DNA from: a virus
Direction: 5' to 3' (one strand)
IMG/VR virus record: IMGVR_UViG_3300046167_000825
Coordinates: 1 to 64,000 of that record
DNA: 64,000 nt
In this document: one piece after another, positions 1 through 8,222 of the stretch
How the letters are laid out: each line of letters opens with the position of its first letter
How positions within the stretch are numbered: the first letter of the stretch is position 1
Translations under genes and position numbers: made by a program
Notes under the pieces: model-generated
The model's database searches: none
Told to the model about the DNA's origin: nothing
The model's input: only the letters and a program-made list of their open reading frames with translations

Positions 1-2291
1 CTCAATGGATCTCTCGTCATCAAACGAAAGCCGACCTTGATGCTGAGGCTCTTCAGTTGAAGACAGATATTTTCCGTGTCAATCGTTGCCCCGTGACACA
101 AGACCTTGTTGTTGGGGGTGATTGTGAGGTATCCACTCGTTCATTAAATATGCCTAACATGGGTAATACCTTTGTGTATTCTCCTCTTGGTTTGGATTAT
201 GGCTTCTGGCAAGACACGAAAGACCACGATTACAAAACCATCACCTTATATAACTCAGCCACAATGAACACTTACGATGTCGAACCCTTGAAAAATCCTA
301 CAAGGTACGACCTCCAACCGATTGCTCGTGAAAAGATTGTTGCCGTCAATCCTAGTTCTGCTCAGAGTAACACCCTAATGCAGATGAGTCCTAAGATAGC
401 CATTGAATCCATTGAGTATTTTGTGGATAGCACGGCTGCTCGTGTCGAAAAACATTATGTAATCACTTGTGCTGGAACAGTGGCGAGTGGGGATTTTTTC
501 CCCCCGAAAGACATGCTCTCTGTTGGAACACCAATAATCTTCCGAGATACGGGGGTTGCTAACTTGGATGGCAGAGTTGGTTATGTCGTTGGTTTTGAGG
601 ACATTCAGTTGTTTGACAATGCTGCTGCCTCTAGTTTATACAACAAGGTTCGTGTGAAAGTCTACACACCCCTTTTCAATATCGCCATAACAAACCCAAC
701 GCCATTGGCTAATGGCTATGTGGCTGTGACAGAAGGACTTCGACCATTGTCGGTCAATGGTATAGACCTTTCAAAACCCTTCAAACTACGATCTAGTTCT
801 GATTTGATGGCTGGTTCATTGGTCACAGAACATTTAACGAACTACGCAATAGTTGGGGCAAGTGAATACCAATGGACTCCTTCTTCTCAGTGGTGGGAAG
901 TTCAAGTTCCTTACGCTCATTTGGGTTGGGATGCCGATAGAGGTATCAATAGAAAAGCACAAGACACCACTACCCCGTCAATTCTTCGCTTTGATTTGAC
1001 AGAGGCATACACGCAAGCACAACAAAGTGGTTCTGGTATTGGTTCTAACATTGAAGAAAAACGCCCTACGGGTGTTCGTTTGAACCGTATCTGGGTGAAC
1101 TTCGGTGTGTGGGGTAACCCCTCTCAAATCGGCACAATCCCAAAATCTGATTGGACAGCAACACCAGCAGTTCGTTTCAAGTCGGGGGCTACTTCAGATT
1201 CGGTTCAATCCGTGACTTTCAACTTGAAGGTGGAGATACCATCTAAGGCAAAGTCTGGTGACCCTCGTTACGGAGGTGGTTTACTTCCCTTTGGTGGTCG
1301 TGCTCCAACTGTTTCGGGTCACCAAATAGCCCCTAATAAAGATGTTATTATAGCGACACCTCAGATTTTTGACATCCCTCTATATGTCAACAGAGAGGCT
1401 GGAGAGATATCCCCTAATGTCACGGATCGCTTCCGTTCAAAGGGTCTTGATAATACCTCAAAAGATTGGTTAGTGGGAGATTCCGAAAATGGTTTGGGTA
1501 TTGGGTCGACTGCCGACCCTAGTACTTTCTATGACATCACTACCGTCCCAGCGGGAACTGGGCTCACTATCCCCAATGCTTCTACGGTTGCTATTTGGGG
1601 TGGTCTGGACTCTTTCGCTTTCGGTGATGGTACTTCGGGCGATCCTATGAATAGCCTTGTTCAATGTTCTCTCTCCCCACGAGGATCTATGTTGGGTGTC
1701 AATCCTTTCGTAGGCTCACAAGGTGTATCTCCTAGTCTTAACTGGAGTGAGTTTGATGATGATGCCGCTAAAGAACTAGAGAGGTCTTTGCATAAGAACT
1801 CTCTCACGGGAATTACTATCGCACACATTGCCTCTTACACAGCACCTCCCGCTTTGGCGAGTTCGGACACAACAAACATTTGTCCTCACTCTTTCACAAT
1901 TGCTCTCACTCCAATAGGGGATGAGTTTGAAGTGGATAAGACTCTTGACTACGGTGCGGGACAGTTTTTGGATTCTAATACTGATGTTGGTAGTTTGGGG
2001 TACAACTTGAAGCCAGATAATAACAGAAGATTCAAAGTAGGGAACTGGTTGGATGCTATTGTGGCACGGTATGGCTTAGATATGTCGGGTTCAATGCTTC
2101 CAGAAGGTGCGAAAGTTTGGTTGGAAGTCACTGTCCCACAAGTCGTCCGAACTTACGGTACGGGAATAGATACTCCGACAGAGCGAACTGCAAATGGTAC
2201 ATGGGTTGGTCAAGTGCTTTGTTCCTTTGAAGTCGAAACTGGTGACGGAACGGCTATCACGAAAGATGTCAATCTGTTGTCTGACGAATAA
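1..2291 (+). CDS. Large virion structural protein, 5' end outside the window
   Basis: The reading frame is open from base 3 with no stop or credible start before it, so the first residues lie upstream of the window; the TTG at 57 is only the first possible start codon in view. About 760 residues are visible. The protein is rich in Gly, Ser, Thr and beta-type segments (for example VRLNRIWVNFGVWG near the middle), has no signal peptide or catalytic motif that I recognise, and ends in a short acidic tail. That composition, together with the flanking virion genes, suggests a capsid-decoration, fibre or other exterior structural protein. It is followed after 36 bases by the next + gene. I do not recognise the family; a structural role is an inference from composition and position. 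Confidence 0.8.
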   Translation, partial: QWISRHQTKADLDAEALQLKTDIFRVNRCPVTQDLVVGGDCEVSTRSLNMPNMGNTFVYSPLGLDYGFWQDTKDHDYKTITLYNSATMNTYDVEPLKNPTRYDLQPIAREKIVAVNPSSAQSNTLMQMSPKIAIESIEYFVDSTAARVEKHYVITCAGTVASGDFFPPKDMLSVGTPIIFRDTGVANLDGRVGYVVGFEDIQLFDNAAASSLYNKVRVKVYTPLFNIAITNPTPLANGYVAVTEGLRPLSVNGIDLSKPFKLRSSSDLMAGSLVTEHLTNYAIVGASEYQWTPSSQWWEVQVPYAHLGWDADRGINRKAQDTTTPSILRFDLTEAYTQAQQSGSGIGSNIEEKRPTGVRLNRIWVNFGVWGNPSQIGTIPKSDWTATPAVRFKSGATSDSVQSVTFNLKVEIPSKAKSGDPRYGGGLLPFGGRAPTVSGHQIAPNKDVIIATPQIFDIPLYVNREAGEISPNVTDRFRSKGLDNTSKDWLVGDSENGLGIGSTADPSTFYDITTVPAGTGLTIPNASTVAIWGGLDSFAFGDGTSGDPMNSLVQCSLSPRGSMLGVNPFVGSQGVSPSLNWSEFDDDAAKELERSLHKNSLTGITIAHIASYTAPPALASSDTTNICPHSFTIALTPIGDEFEVDKTLDYGAGQFLDSNTDVGSLGYNLKPDNNRRFKVGNWLDAIVARYGLDMSGSMLPEGAKVWLEVTVPQVVRTYGTGIDTPTERTANGTWVGQVLCSFEVETGDGTAITKDVNLLSDE

Positions 2292-2297
2292 TCATTT

Positions 2298-2305
2298 TAT
2301 AAAGA
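2298..2305 (+). promoter_or_regulatory. TATAAA element, possible T4-type late promoter
   Basis: TATAAAGA lies 23 bases before the start of the 2328 gene, in the only gap of this stretch. Similar TATAAA octamers precede several other virion genes here (13318, 19786, 21874, 22817, 40787). T4 late promoters are a lone TATAAATA -10 element; assignment here is inference. Confidence 0.3.
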
Positions 2306-2327
2306 AAGAATACAAAAAGGAGGAGTG

Positions 2328-3143
2328 ATGAATAATCTTATTAAACGAGTGGCAGACCGTCACGAGAAGACGGCTAGAATACCAGAGATAGAGGGGAAAT
2401 GGAAAAGGGTTTCCCCCCTCATTGGAACTTGGTTTGAGAACTTGATAACCAAATTGGGTTCTCTTCAAGATAGCATGGCTTATGCCGAGAAGATTGCCGA
2501 CAAAGAGTTCAAGAGAATAGAGAATCTCGTGAAGCGAAAGTATGGGAAAACCGATAATTGGGAAGATGACGAGTACGAAGATCCTTTAGTTCAAGCCTAT
2601 TATTGGATAGACGATTTCTGGGGTCAAGTGAGATCGGGGAGATATGCAGAACTCAACAAGTTTCAACGAAAAATCGAAGAAGCGAAGACAGCCCTTGAAG
2701 AGACAATCTATGATGTCAATAGTTGGGGTTCGCACGCTACTCGACTAGCAAGTGAGACGAAAGAGGCAGCAATTTACCGAGATAACGCATTAAAGAATCT
2801 TGTGTCTTTTCTTGTGAAAGCATACACAAGAAACAAACCCTCTCGACCCGAATATCAACAGATAGGCAACTCGGAAGGGTACGGACTCACCATCGGAAGA
2901 GATGCAGATAAAGAGGCGAAGCGTATCGCTAATGTTTTCTTGAAAGTTCTTAAACGGATAGGCGACAAGGATTTCTTCCAAGACAAGACCTATTCGGATG
3001 ATTACGAAACCTCTATTATCTTCACAAAGAAACCCAATGAGAATGGTCAAGGCATGAAAGTTCAGATCATTCTTGACAATAGAAAAAATGACATGGGTGA
3101 GTTTCTCAAAGACCGCTTCCAAGTTTATATCTGGGAAGAGTAA
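2328..3143 (+). CDS. Conserved-looking phage protein with N-terminal RVAxRH tag
   Basis: A 271-residue soluble, highly charged, mostly helical protein. A strong AAGGAGGAG Shine-Dalgarno at 2317-2325 precedes the ATG at 2328; a GTG at 2325 is possible but overlaps the SD. Residues 7-16 read RVADRHEKTA, a tag also seen in the genes at 11014, 40819 and 46368. A helical central part (about residues 90-150) and an acidic, beta-rich C-terminal third (ending VYIWEE) follow. It ends just before a strong terminator, so it is probably the last gene of the upstream structural transcript. I do not recognise a family. The shared tag and its place next to virion genes make a virion-associated role plausible, but this is inference. 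Confidence 0.75.
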   Translation: MNNLIKRVADRHEKTARIPEIEGKWKRVSPLIGTWFENLITKLGSLQDSMAYAEKIADKEFKRIENLVKRKYGKTDNWEDDEYEDPLVQAYYWIDDFWGQVRSGRYAELNKFQRKIEEAKTALEETIYDVNSWGSHATRLASETKEAAIYRDNALKNLVSFLVKAYTRNKPSRPEYQQIGNSEGYGLTIGRDADKEAKRIANVFLKVLKRIGDKDFFQDKTYSDDYETSIIFTKKPNENGQGMKVQIILDNRKNDMGEFLKDRFQVYIWEE

Positions 3144-3150
3144 TCTCTGA

Positions 3151-3190
3151 AAAATCTTCCTTTCCAGTTCTGGGAAGGAAGATTTTTTTT
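3151..3190 (+). terminator. Rho-independent terminator
   Basis: AATCTTCCTT pairs perfectly with AAGGAAGATT across a short loop and is followed by a run of eight T. It starts 8 bases after the stop of the 2328 gene and should end the upstream transcript. Confidence 0.9.
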
Positions 3191-3222
3191 GGCTTGGATG
3201 TGTAGTTACAACCCTTTAGTTC

Positions 3223-3292
3223 GTTATCCTAGTTCGCTAGGATTTTTTTGTGCTTAAAAACCCTAGAAAAATCAAGGGGTTATCCTAGTTCG
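3223..3292 (+). repeat. 14-bp direct repeat GTTATCCTAGTTCG, two copies
   Basis: The same 14 bases occur at 3223-3236 and 3279-3292. The first copy forms the left arm and loop of a terminator hairpin; the second ends in a copy of the TAGTTCG heptamer that is frequent throughout this window. Confidence 0.75.
3226..3249 (+). terminator. TTCG-tetraloop terminator
   Basis: ATCCTAG and CTAGGAT form a perfect 7-bp stem closed by a TTCG loop, followed by seven T. This is a second terminator only about 40 bases after the one at 3151, so readthrough into the downstream cassette is doubly blocked. Confidence 0.8.
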
Positions 3293-3303
3293 GTTTTCAA
3301 AGA

Positions 3304-3319
3304 AACCCCTTTTGGGGTT
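3304..3319 (+). other. Short hairpin upstream of the DUF5131 gene
   Basis: AACCCC-TTTT-GGGGTT is a perfect 6-bp hairpin; its left arm can alternatively pair with AAGGGGTT at 3274-3281. There is no T-run after it, so it may be a remnant terminator or an upstream promoter boundary. Confidence 0.4.
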
Positions 3320-3345
3320 GTATGCCTTTTGAGTTTTCGTATACT
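3318..3345 (+). promoter_or_regulatory. Candidate sigma70-type promoter for the DUF5131 gene
   Basis: TTGTAT at 3318-3323 and TATACT at 3340-3345 are separated by 16 bases, the same spacing as in the three accessory-island promoters. It lies after two terminators and 30 bases before the start at 3375. Confidence 0.45.
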
Positions 3346-3374
3346 TCCCACACAATACATAGGAGGTATTACTT

Positions 3375-4118
3375 ATGACTACAAATCAATCAGAGCCAAT
3401 CGTTACGGATAAGGGTATTGCTTGGACTAGCAAGACTTGGAATCCGATGACGGGTTGTTCCAAGATATCCCCAGCATGCAAGAACTGTTATGCTAAAACC
3501 CTTGCAGATCGAATGAAACTTCATCCGAACGCTAAAGTGGCAGATAGATACCGTCACGGCTTCACTCCAACTCTCCAAGCCGATAAACTCGGTGAGCCAT
3601 ACAAGTGGCGTGGTTCTCACTGGGTGTTCGTAAACTCAATGAGTGATATCTTCCATGAGGACTTTTCTTTGGCTTATATCCAAGCCGTATTCGATGTCAT
3701 GAACCGTACTCCCCAACACAACTACCAAGTCCTCACAAAGAGGTCAGAGCGTATGCTGGAACTGTCAAAGCATCTCACTTGGTCAGACAATATTTGGATG
3801 GGTGTTTCTGTTGAAGATCAGAAGCGACAGTATCGTATCGAACATCTTCGTCAGATGCCCACAGAGAACCGTTTCTTGTCTATTGAGCCTCTCCTAGAGC
3901 CTTTACCCTTCCTAGACCTCACGGGCATTGGCTGGGTTATTGTAGGGGGCGAGAGTGGCAAAGGACATAGACCTATCAAAGAGAGTTGGGTGACACCTAT
4001 CCGTGATTACTGTTTGCGTGAGAGTATTCCGTTCTTTTTCAAGCAGTGGGGTGGAGCGAGATCAAAATCTAATGGTAAGGAACTTCAAGGGCAACAATGG
4101 TGCGAGATGCCAGCCTAG
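3375..4118 (+). CDS. DUF5131 (phage Gp37/Gp68) family protein
   Basis: A 247-residue protein with the hallmarks of the DUF5131 family: the opening GIAWTSKTWNPMTGCSK, the cysteine cluster C28-x6-C35-x2-C38, an FVNSMSDIFHEDF block near residue 80, QVLTKR near 120, WMGVSVEDQ near 140 and the VGGESG and FFKQWGG blocks in the last third. The family is common in phages and mobile elements and has been related to radical-SAM-type folds because of the cysteines and a TIM-barrel-like pattern; its substrate is not established. The AGGAGG SD sits 8 bases upstream of the ATG. It is bracketed by terminators, so it is its own transcription unit or heads a small cassette with the next two genes. It probably acts on nucleic acid or a nucleotide derivative, but that is a guess. 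Confidence 0.9.
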   Translation: MTTNQSEPIVTDKGIAWTSKTWNPMTGCSKISPACKNCYAKTLADRMKLHPNAKVADRYRHGFTPTLQADKLGEPYKWRGSHWVFVNSMSDIFHEDFSLAYIQAVFDVMNRTPQHNYQVLTKRSERMLELSKHLTWSDNIWMGVSVEDQKRQYRIEHLRQMPTENRFLSIEPLLEPLPFLDLTGIGWVIVGGESGKGHRPIKESWVTPIRDYCLRESIPFFFKQWGGARSKSNGKELQGQQWCEMPA

Positions 4119-4141
4119 TCTGTTTTTTAAGCATGATCTTG

Positions 4142-4186
4142 CCTAGAGTTTTTCGGTGTTTACTCGAAAAACTCTAGGTTTTCTTT
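4142..4186 (+). terminator. Strong Rho-independent terminator
   Basis: CCTAGAGTTTTTCG and CGAAAAACTCTAGG make a perfect 14-bp stem with a 9-base loop, followed by TTTTCTTTC. It ends the DUF5131 transcript. Confidence 0.9.
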
Positions 4187-4219
4187 CTATTCTCTTCCTT
4201 AATAATTAGGAGGTGTGGG

Positions 4220-4342
4220 ATGAATTGGGAAGAAATACTTGAGAAGAGTTCAGAAATGAGTGAGGAGCAGTTGCGTAAGTTGGCGAAGATGAATCCAAAC
4301 TGGCGTGAGGAGATCCTCGCTTTGATTGATAAAAAAACCTAA
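4220..4342 (+). CDS. 40-aa protein made almost entirely of a recurrent phage motif
   Basis: The ATG at 4220 follows a strong TAGGAGGTG SD and opens a 40-residue frame. It is acidic and helical: MNWEEILEK, then LRKLAKMNPNWREEILALI. That second segment follows the same pattern as the segments at both ends of the 565-residue protein at 44263 (LIRMAYEKPEMRSKILPLI and LIRLAYEKPELRSKILPLL): Leu-x-Arg/Lys-hydrophobic-Ala, a central Pro, an Arg three residues later and an I/L-L-x-L-I/L end. Here the motif has almost no other domain attached. The start, SD and motif all argue that it is a real gene. Function is unknown; a tag-binding or tag-mimicking role is speculation. Confidence 0.7.
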   Translation: MNWEEILEKSSEMSEEQLRKLAKMNPNWREEILALIDKKT

Positions 4343-4396
4343 TTGGGGTCGCTTCTTTGATATCTTTCCGTATAGGGGACACACAAGGAGCAACCA

Positions 4397-4672
4397 ATGA
4401 TTGAAGTTTATATCTATCCCGTCACGGGAAAACCTTACATGAAACAAATCTCTGACAGTCTTGAAGGGCTACAACAAGTCGTGGGGGGTTATATTGAAGT
4501 GGCGAGACATCCCGCCACCGAAGTCGTGTCTTTCGCTTTCAATGACAAGAACCCCCCGAGAGTCTTACTCATCGTCAATGAGAATGGCTTGTTGGAAAAA
4601 CTCCCCCCTAACGAGAATATCGGTGGCATTGTGGGTCAGTGTTTCTTTATTCGTGACACCGATTTCAAGTAG
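4397..4672 (+). CDS. DUF3846 family protein
   Basis: A 91-residue protein with the layout of DUF3846: a beta-rich N-terminus (IEVYIYPVTGKP), LEGLQQVVGGYIEV near residues 24-37, LLIVNENGLLEKLPPNEN near 57-74, and GGIVGQCFFI at the end. The family is widespread in phages and plasmids and is functionally undefined. AAGGAG lies 9 bases before the ATG. It follows the 40-aa gene by 54 bases and is closed by a terminator that overlaps the next gene's ribosome-binding region. Confidence 0.85.
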   Translation: MIEVYIYPVTGKPYMKQISDSLEGLQQVVGGYIEVARHPATEVVSFAFNDKNPPRVLLIVNENGLLEKLPPNENIGGIVGQCFFIRDTDFK

Positions 4673-4700
4673 ACATCTCGCCTCAATAACTCGGCTATAC

Positions 4701-4734
4701 AAAACCCTTTCATATACAATGAGAGGGTTTTTTT
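4701..4734 (+). terminator. Terminator that doubles as the next gene's ribosome-binding site
   Basis: AAAACCCT pairs with AGGGTTTT across a 15-base loop and is followed by a T-run to 4734. The next ATG is at 4735, and the only SD-like sequence for it (GAGAGGG at 4721-4727) lies in the loop and descending arm. Confidence 0.75.
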
Positions 4735-6132
4735 ATGAGTGGACACAACTGGACATCAGCCAATGAGTACCCACATTCTCCCGTCAATGCCACAGTAATG
4801 ACTGGTTTTGAAGTGGGGATTGTGGATCTACGGTGGGATGACCCCTCCATTCTTCAAACAGCCCCCACTGCTTATGGTGGGAAGACCAATGCTGGTTGGG
4901 ATATCGTTGGGTGTAATGTCTATCGGAGTGACGATGGTGATAGAGGCCCTTTCAAGAGATTGAATCAGCACCCCGTTTCCTCTTTGTTCTGGCGTGATTT
5001 CACGGAGAATATCTGGATCGAGCAAGAGAAGGTCGATTTGTCTGATTGGGTTTCGAGAGGTTATGGTGAACTGGGTGCGTGGCAGTTCAAACTAAAGAAT
5101 CCTCCCATTGTTAAGAAGGGTGGTCAGAAGATTCTTGCAAATGCTCCCAATGATGTGGTTCTTCGGATTAACGGTCAGATTGTTCCTATCCATAGTGTGG
5201 ATGGTGCAAGTGGTCTCGTGACATTGATAGACCAAAAAACTTATGATATCGCTAGAGAGAAACATATTGATCCCATACTCCCTAGCGAAACAGACTCCGT
5301 AGAGATTTCTTATTGGAGGAATGTCAATGTGGTTCGTCACAACTTAGATTACAAACATAAGGTGTGGTATCGAATAACAACAGTCGCCAAGAGTGAGGAC
5401 ACCCCTTCTGGTTTGGTTGAAACTCCCTTGAGTTTTTGTGAGCCAGTGTCTATGGTTCAGAAAGAGCCTTTGGACTACATTTGGAAAGAAGCCCTCAGAC
5501 GAAATAACTGGATACTAGAGCAAGGTGGGGAACGAGTGAAACTGTTCGTGAGGAAACGGTCGGGTATCACTTGTCATTGTGATTATGATGAAACCCTCAT
5601 GGAAATGTCCAAACAACCCTCCAATAGGTGTGAGCGTTGCTTCGGCACGGGCTTTGTGGGTGGTTACGAAGGCCCCTACGAGGTCATTGTGTGTCCAGAC
5701 GATGGTGAAGTGAATATTGTTCAGACAGATAGGGGTCGAAATAAAGAACACACTTACGAGTGTTGGATAGGCCCCACACCGAGTGTTTCTCAGAAGGATT
5801 TCATCTTGAAACAAGACGGAGATAGATACTCCATTGGGGCAGTTCGCAGACCTTCAAACAGAGGGAATCTATTGAATCAGTTCTTCACTATCGGATACCT
5901 TGATGAGGCAGATATTCGATACCGAGTTCCGATTACGGGTATCAGTGAGAATACTTTCCCCGAAACTAGATACCCCACCGAACTACAATATGAGGAACAC
6001 AATAAAGAAGTCCCTTATCCAGTTGGTGCAGACAATCCTCAGTCGAATCCTCAGATCACCCAAAAAGAAAACATTCCAGATGAGCGAGAGAAAAGAGGTC
6101 GCACGCCCGTTTGGGAAAACCAGAATTATTGA
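4735..6132 (+). CDS. Virion protein with fibronectin-III-like start and zinc-finger-like insert
   Basis: A 465-residue protein. The first part (residues about 15-60) reads like a fibronectin III strand set, with WDIVGCNVYRSDDGDRGPFK and later the YKHKVWYRITTVA strand. Residues about 130-200 contain a beta module with the pattern VDGASGLVTLID seen in other virion proteins of this window. Around residues 278-310 a C-x-C pair and an R-C-x2-C-FGTGF block resemble a DnaJ-type zinc site. The C-terminal tail is polar, Pro- and Glu-rich. The 4735 ATG directly follows a terminator T-run, so its transcription must come from readthrough or from the SD-containing hairpin region. It heads a tightly coupled run of genes to 9526. 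A neck or tail-completion role is likely from the context but not proven. Confidence 0.8.
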   Translation: MSGHNWTSANEYPHSPVNATVMTGFEVGIVDLRWDDPSILQTAPTAYGGKTNAGWDIVGCNVYRSDDGDRGPFKRLNQHPVSSLFWRDFTENIWIEQEKVDLSDWVSRGYGELGAWQFKLKNPPIVKKGGQKILANAPNDVVLRINGQIVPIHSVDGASGLVTLIDQKTYDIAREKHIDPILPSETDSVEISYWRNVNVVRHNLDYKHKVWYRITTVAKSEDTPSGLVETPLSFCEPVSMVQKEPLDYIWKEALRRNNWILEQGGERVKLFVRKRSGITCHCDYDETLMEMSKQPSNRCERCFGTGFVGGYEGPYEVIVCPDDGEVNIVQTDRGRNKEHTYECWIGPTPSVSQKDFILKQDGDRYSIGAVRRPSNRGNLLNQFFTIGYLDEADIRYRVPITGISENTFPETRYPTELQYEEHNKEVPYPVGADNPQSNPQITQKENIPDEREKRGRTPVWENQNY

Positions 6133-6134
6133 TT

Positions 6135-6569
6135 ATGCCAAGTGTTTTAATTGAAATACCCTTTAAGGAATATGCCGAACTGTTTTCATTGAAGTCTGAC
6201 GATTTCATGAAGGTTTACGCAGAGGTTAAACGAGATTTGTTGTTTGAAACTCGAAGAGAGTTCGACAATTATCGGGTTCGTGCTGGCGTGACACACAAGG
6301 GCTTCATCAAAACCATTTATATATCAGATCAGATGCACACGCTCCGAGTCATGATTCCCGATGACATCCCCTCCCCCTCAAACAAGAAGATTATAACGCT
6401 AACCAAGTTCGGTTCGCCTATGGTAGTCACAATGCCTCTCACAACAGACAAAATGTGGATATCCAATGGTATCACGAAGAACACTTTCTTAACTCGCATA
6501 GAAACAAAATACACGGCTATTTTAATCGGGGAACTCTATAGGGAGAAAGTTCGGAGGACATTCCTATGA
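6135..6569 (+). CDS. Small coupled virion or assembly protein, unknown
   Basis: 144 residues from the ATG at 6135, which is 3 bases after the TGA of the preceding gene; the frame opens further back at a TTG (6111) inside that gene, but no SD supports it. Starts MPSVLIEIPFKEYAEL, is mixed alpha/beta and basic at the C-terminus (REKVRRTFL). No SD is apparent, so translation probably depends on coupling to the upstream gene. It overlaps the next gene by ATGA. I do not recognise the family; the size and position fit a tail-completion or neck component. Confidence 0.7.
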   Translation: MPSVLIEIPFKEYAELFSLKSDDFMKVYAEVKRDLLFETRREFDNYRVRAGVTHKGFIKTIYISDQMHTLRVMIPDDIPSPSNKKIITLTKFGSPMVVTMPLTTDKMWISNGITKNTFLTRIETKYTAILIGELYREKVRRTFL

Positions 6570-7201
6570 GAATCGCTAGAGTAAAATGTTTGAGAGGTCG
6601 TCTTTCAATTCCTTCGTTGGGTATCACCCTTTTGAAAGGGCAAGAGCATGAGTTCACCTCAACTCAGTTCGCTCAAAGTGTAGAGTTACAGAAGGCATCT
6701 CAAGTCAATCAAATCACCGTACAATGGAGAACATCAATGTCTAAGAAACAAGTTCGCCCCCGACATGTGTCGGCATCTAGGGGAGTCAAAGCGAATCCTC
6801 AAAAAAGAGCCACCCCACCAGCAACCTCAAACGAGGCATTGAAGCAAACAATCCAACGAGAAGTCGCCCAGATGAAGAATGAACTGGTAGGGGAAATAGC
6901 CAAGATGCTAGGGGGGATGACGGGTGGTGTTAATGCCGAACAGATGGCTACCATGATAAACCAAGCCGTTGCCTCCAACATGCCCTCAACCATTACCACT
7001 TCGGGGAAACCCCAAGAATCTTCGGAATCTTCCATGATTGATGATTCCGAACCGTTATACATCCCCTCTGGTTTAACAAACACGGGTAATATACAAGGTG
7101 GTTCTGTGTCTGTGTCTTCTGTTAGTTCGGAGGATACCTCTTTAGAGGATGCTGCTTCAGCACTCCGTGCCATGAAGAAAAACCGAAGAAAAAACAAATA
7201 A
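6566..7201 (+). CDS. Protein with folded N-terminus and disordered Ser/Met-rich tail
   Basis: 211 residues, starting at the ATG that overlaps the previous stop, with a CGGAGGAC SD. Residues 1-55 form a small beta-type domain (RIARVKCLRGRLSIPSLG). Residues about 60-90 are basic and Pro/Ala-rich, about 92-135 a helix with Met repeats (MKNELVGEIAKMLGGMTGG), and about 140-200 a Ser/Thr/Gly-rich disordered segment, ending in a basic KKNRRKNK. This looks like a linker, scaffold or assembly protein. It is followed 15 bases later by the actin-like gene. Family not recognised. Confidence 0.75.
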   Translation: MRIARVKCLRGRLSIPSLGITLLKGQEHEFTSTQFAQSVELQKASQVNQITVQWRTSMSKKQVRPRHVSASRGVKANPQKRATPPATSNEALKQTIQREVAQMKNELVGEIAKMLGGMTGGVNAEQMATMINQAVASNMPSTITTSGKPQESSESSMIDDSEPLYIPSGLTNTGNIQGGSVSVSSVSSEDTSLEDAASALRAMKKNRRKNK

Positions 7202-7216
7202 TAAGGAGAACTAATT

Positions 7217-8221
7217 ATGTCGAAAAAACAACTAGGTGTCGGTCTTGATATCGGAACAATGAACATTGTGTCTGCCCGTCAAGGCGATAGTAAAAAAACC
7301 CTCATCTCTCGTATCCGAGATGCCTTCCTTGACCTCGATCTCTCAGCAAAGAAGATGTTGAAACTCTCTGGTGTGGATTTCATCGAACGAGAAGATGAGA
7401 TTCTTATTATTGGAGATGCCGCTCTCGAAACAGCCAATGTCTTTGGTCAAGAAGCAAGACGACCTTTATCACAAGGTTTGATCAGTGCTGGTGAGATTGA
7501 TGCCATTGAAGTACTTGGTATTCTCATCAAGCATGTGTTGGGCGAACCAGCAGAAGAAAATGAGGTTTGCTATTTCAGTATTCCCGCTGCCCCCGTTGAT
7601 GACCTTAGCCGTGATGTTATCTACCACGAGGGAGTCTTTGAGAGAATCGTTTCTGAGTGTGGTTACGAGGCTGTGGCTAGTAATGAGGCGATGGCTATTA
7701 TCTTCTCCGAATGTGCCAAAGAAGGTTTCAGTGGATTGAGTATTTCTTTTGGTGCTGGTATGTGTAACATTGCCCTTGCTGTTAACACCATCGAAGGTCT
7801 TTGCTTTTCGGTGGCACGGGGTGGTGATTGGATTGACGCTGGGTCAGCCAGAGCAACTGGTTCGACACGCTCGAAGATTGTGACCGTGAAGGAAAGTGGG
7901 ATTGATCTTCTTAATCCCAAGACTCGTGAGGAAGAAGCCCTTGCTGTCTATTACAAATCCCTCATTGAGTACTGCTTGAAGAATGTAGCAAACGAGTTCA
8001 AGAAGATTAAAGGGCGTTTCAGTTTGCCAAAGCCCATCCCTTTGGTGATTAGTGGGGGAACTAGCAAGGCTGGTGGTTTCGTGGAGTTCTTCCAACAAGT
8101 CTTTGAGAAGCAACGCAAACGCTTCCCTATCGAAGTGTCCGAAATCCGTCACGCCAAAGACCCTCTCAATGCCGTTGCTCTAGGTCTTTGTATCCAAGCC
8201 CAAACTGAATACGATGAATAA
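7217..8221 (+). CDS. Actin-fold ATPase (ParM/MreB/Alp-like)
   Basis: 334 residues with the signatures of the actin/Hsp70/ParM superfamily. The phosphate-1 loop is GVGLDIGTMN at residues 8-17, with Asp11 and the DIGT core. The phosphate-2 region is SISFGAGMCNIALAV near 175-190, and the adenosine motif is VISGGTSKAGG near 277-287. The AAGGAGA SD is 8 bases upstream. The length and pattern are closest to prokaryotic actin homologues such as ParM/StbA and phage or plasmid Alp filaments rather than to Hsp70. Actin-like filaments in phages and plasmids segregate or position DNA or virions in the cytoplasm; here the gene lies within virion genes rather than near a parR-like partner, and the next gene is a 38-aa acidic protein. 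Function as a filament is inferred; the ATPase fold is clear. Confidence 0.85.
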   Translation: MSKKQLGVGLDIGTMNIVSARQGDSKKTLISRIRDAFLDLDLSAKKMLKLSGVDFIEREDEILIIGDAALETANVFGQEARRPLSQGLISAGEIDAIEVLGILIKHVLGEPAEENEVCYFSIPAAPVDDLSRDVIYHEGVFERIVSECGYEAVASNEAMAIIFSECAKEGFSGLSISFGAGMCNIALAVNTIEGLCFSVARGGDWIDAGSARATGSTRSKIVTVKESGIDLLNPKTREEEALAVYYKSLIEYCLKNVANEFKKIKGRFSLPKPIPLVISGGTSKAGGFVEFFQQVFEKQRKRFPIEVSEIRHAKDPLNAVALGLCIQAQTEYDE

Positions 8222-8222
8222 A

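Noticed and set aside
4349-4376. Fourth copy of the island promoter upstream of DUF3846
   Set aside because: CCGTATAGG matches the -10 side but no -35 is present at 16-17 bases; similarity is too limited.
6799-7266. 155-aa minus-strand frame opposite the 6566 and 7217 genes
   Set aside because: Composition mirrors the sense gene and it crosses into the actin-like gene; no SD or promoter.
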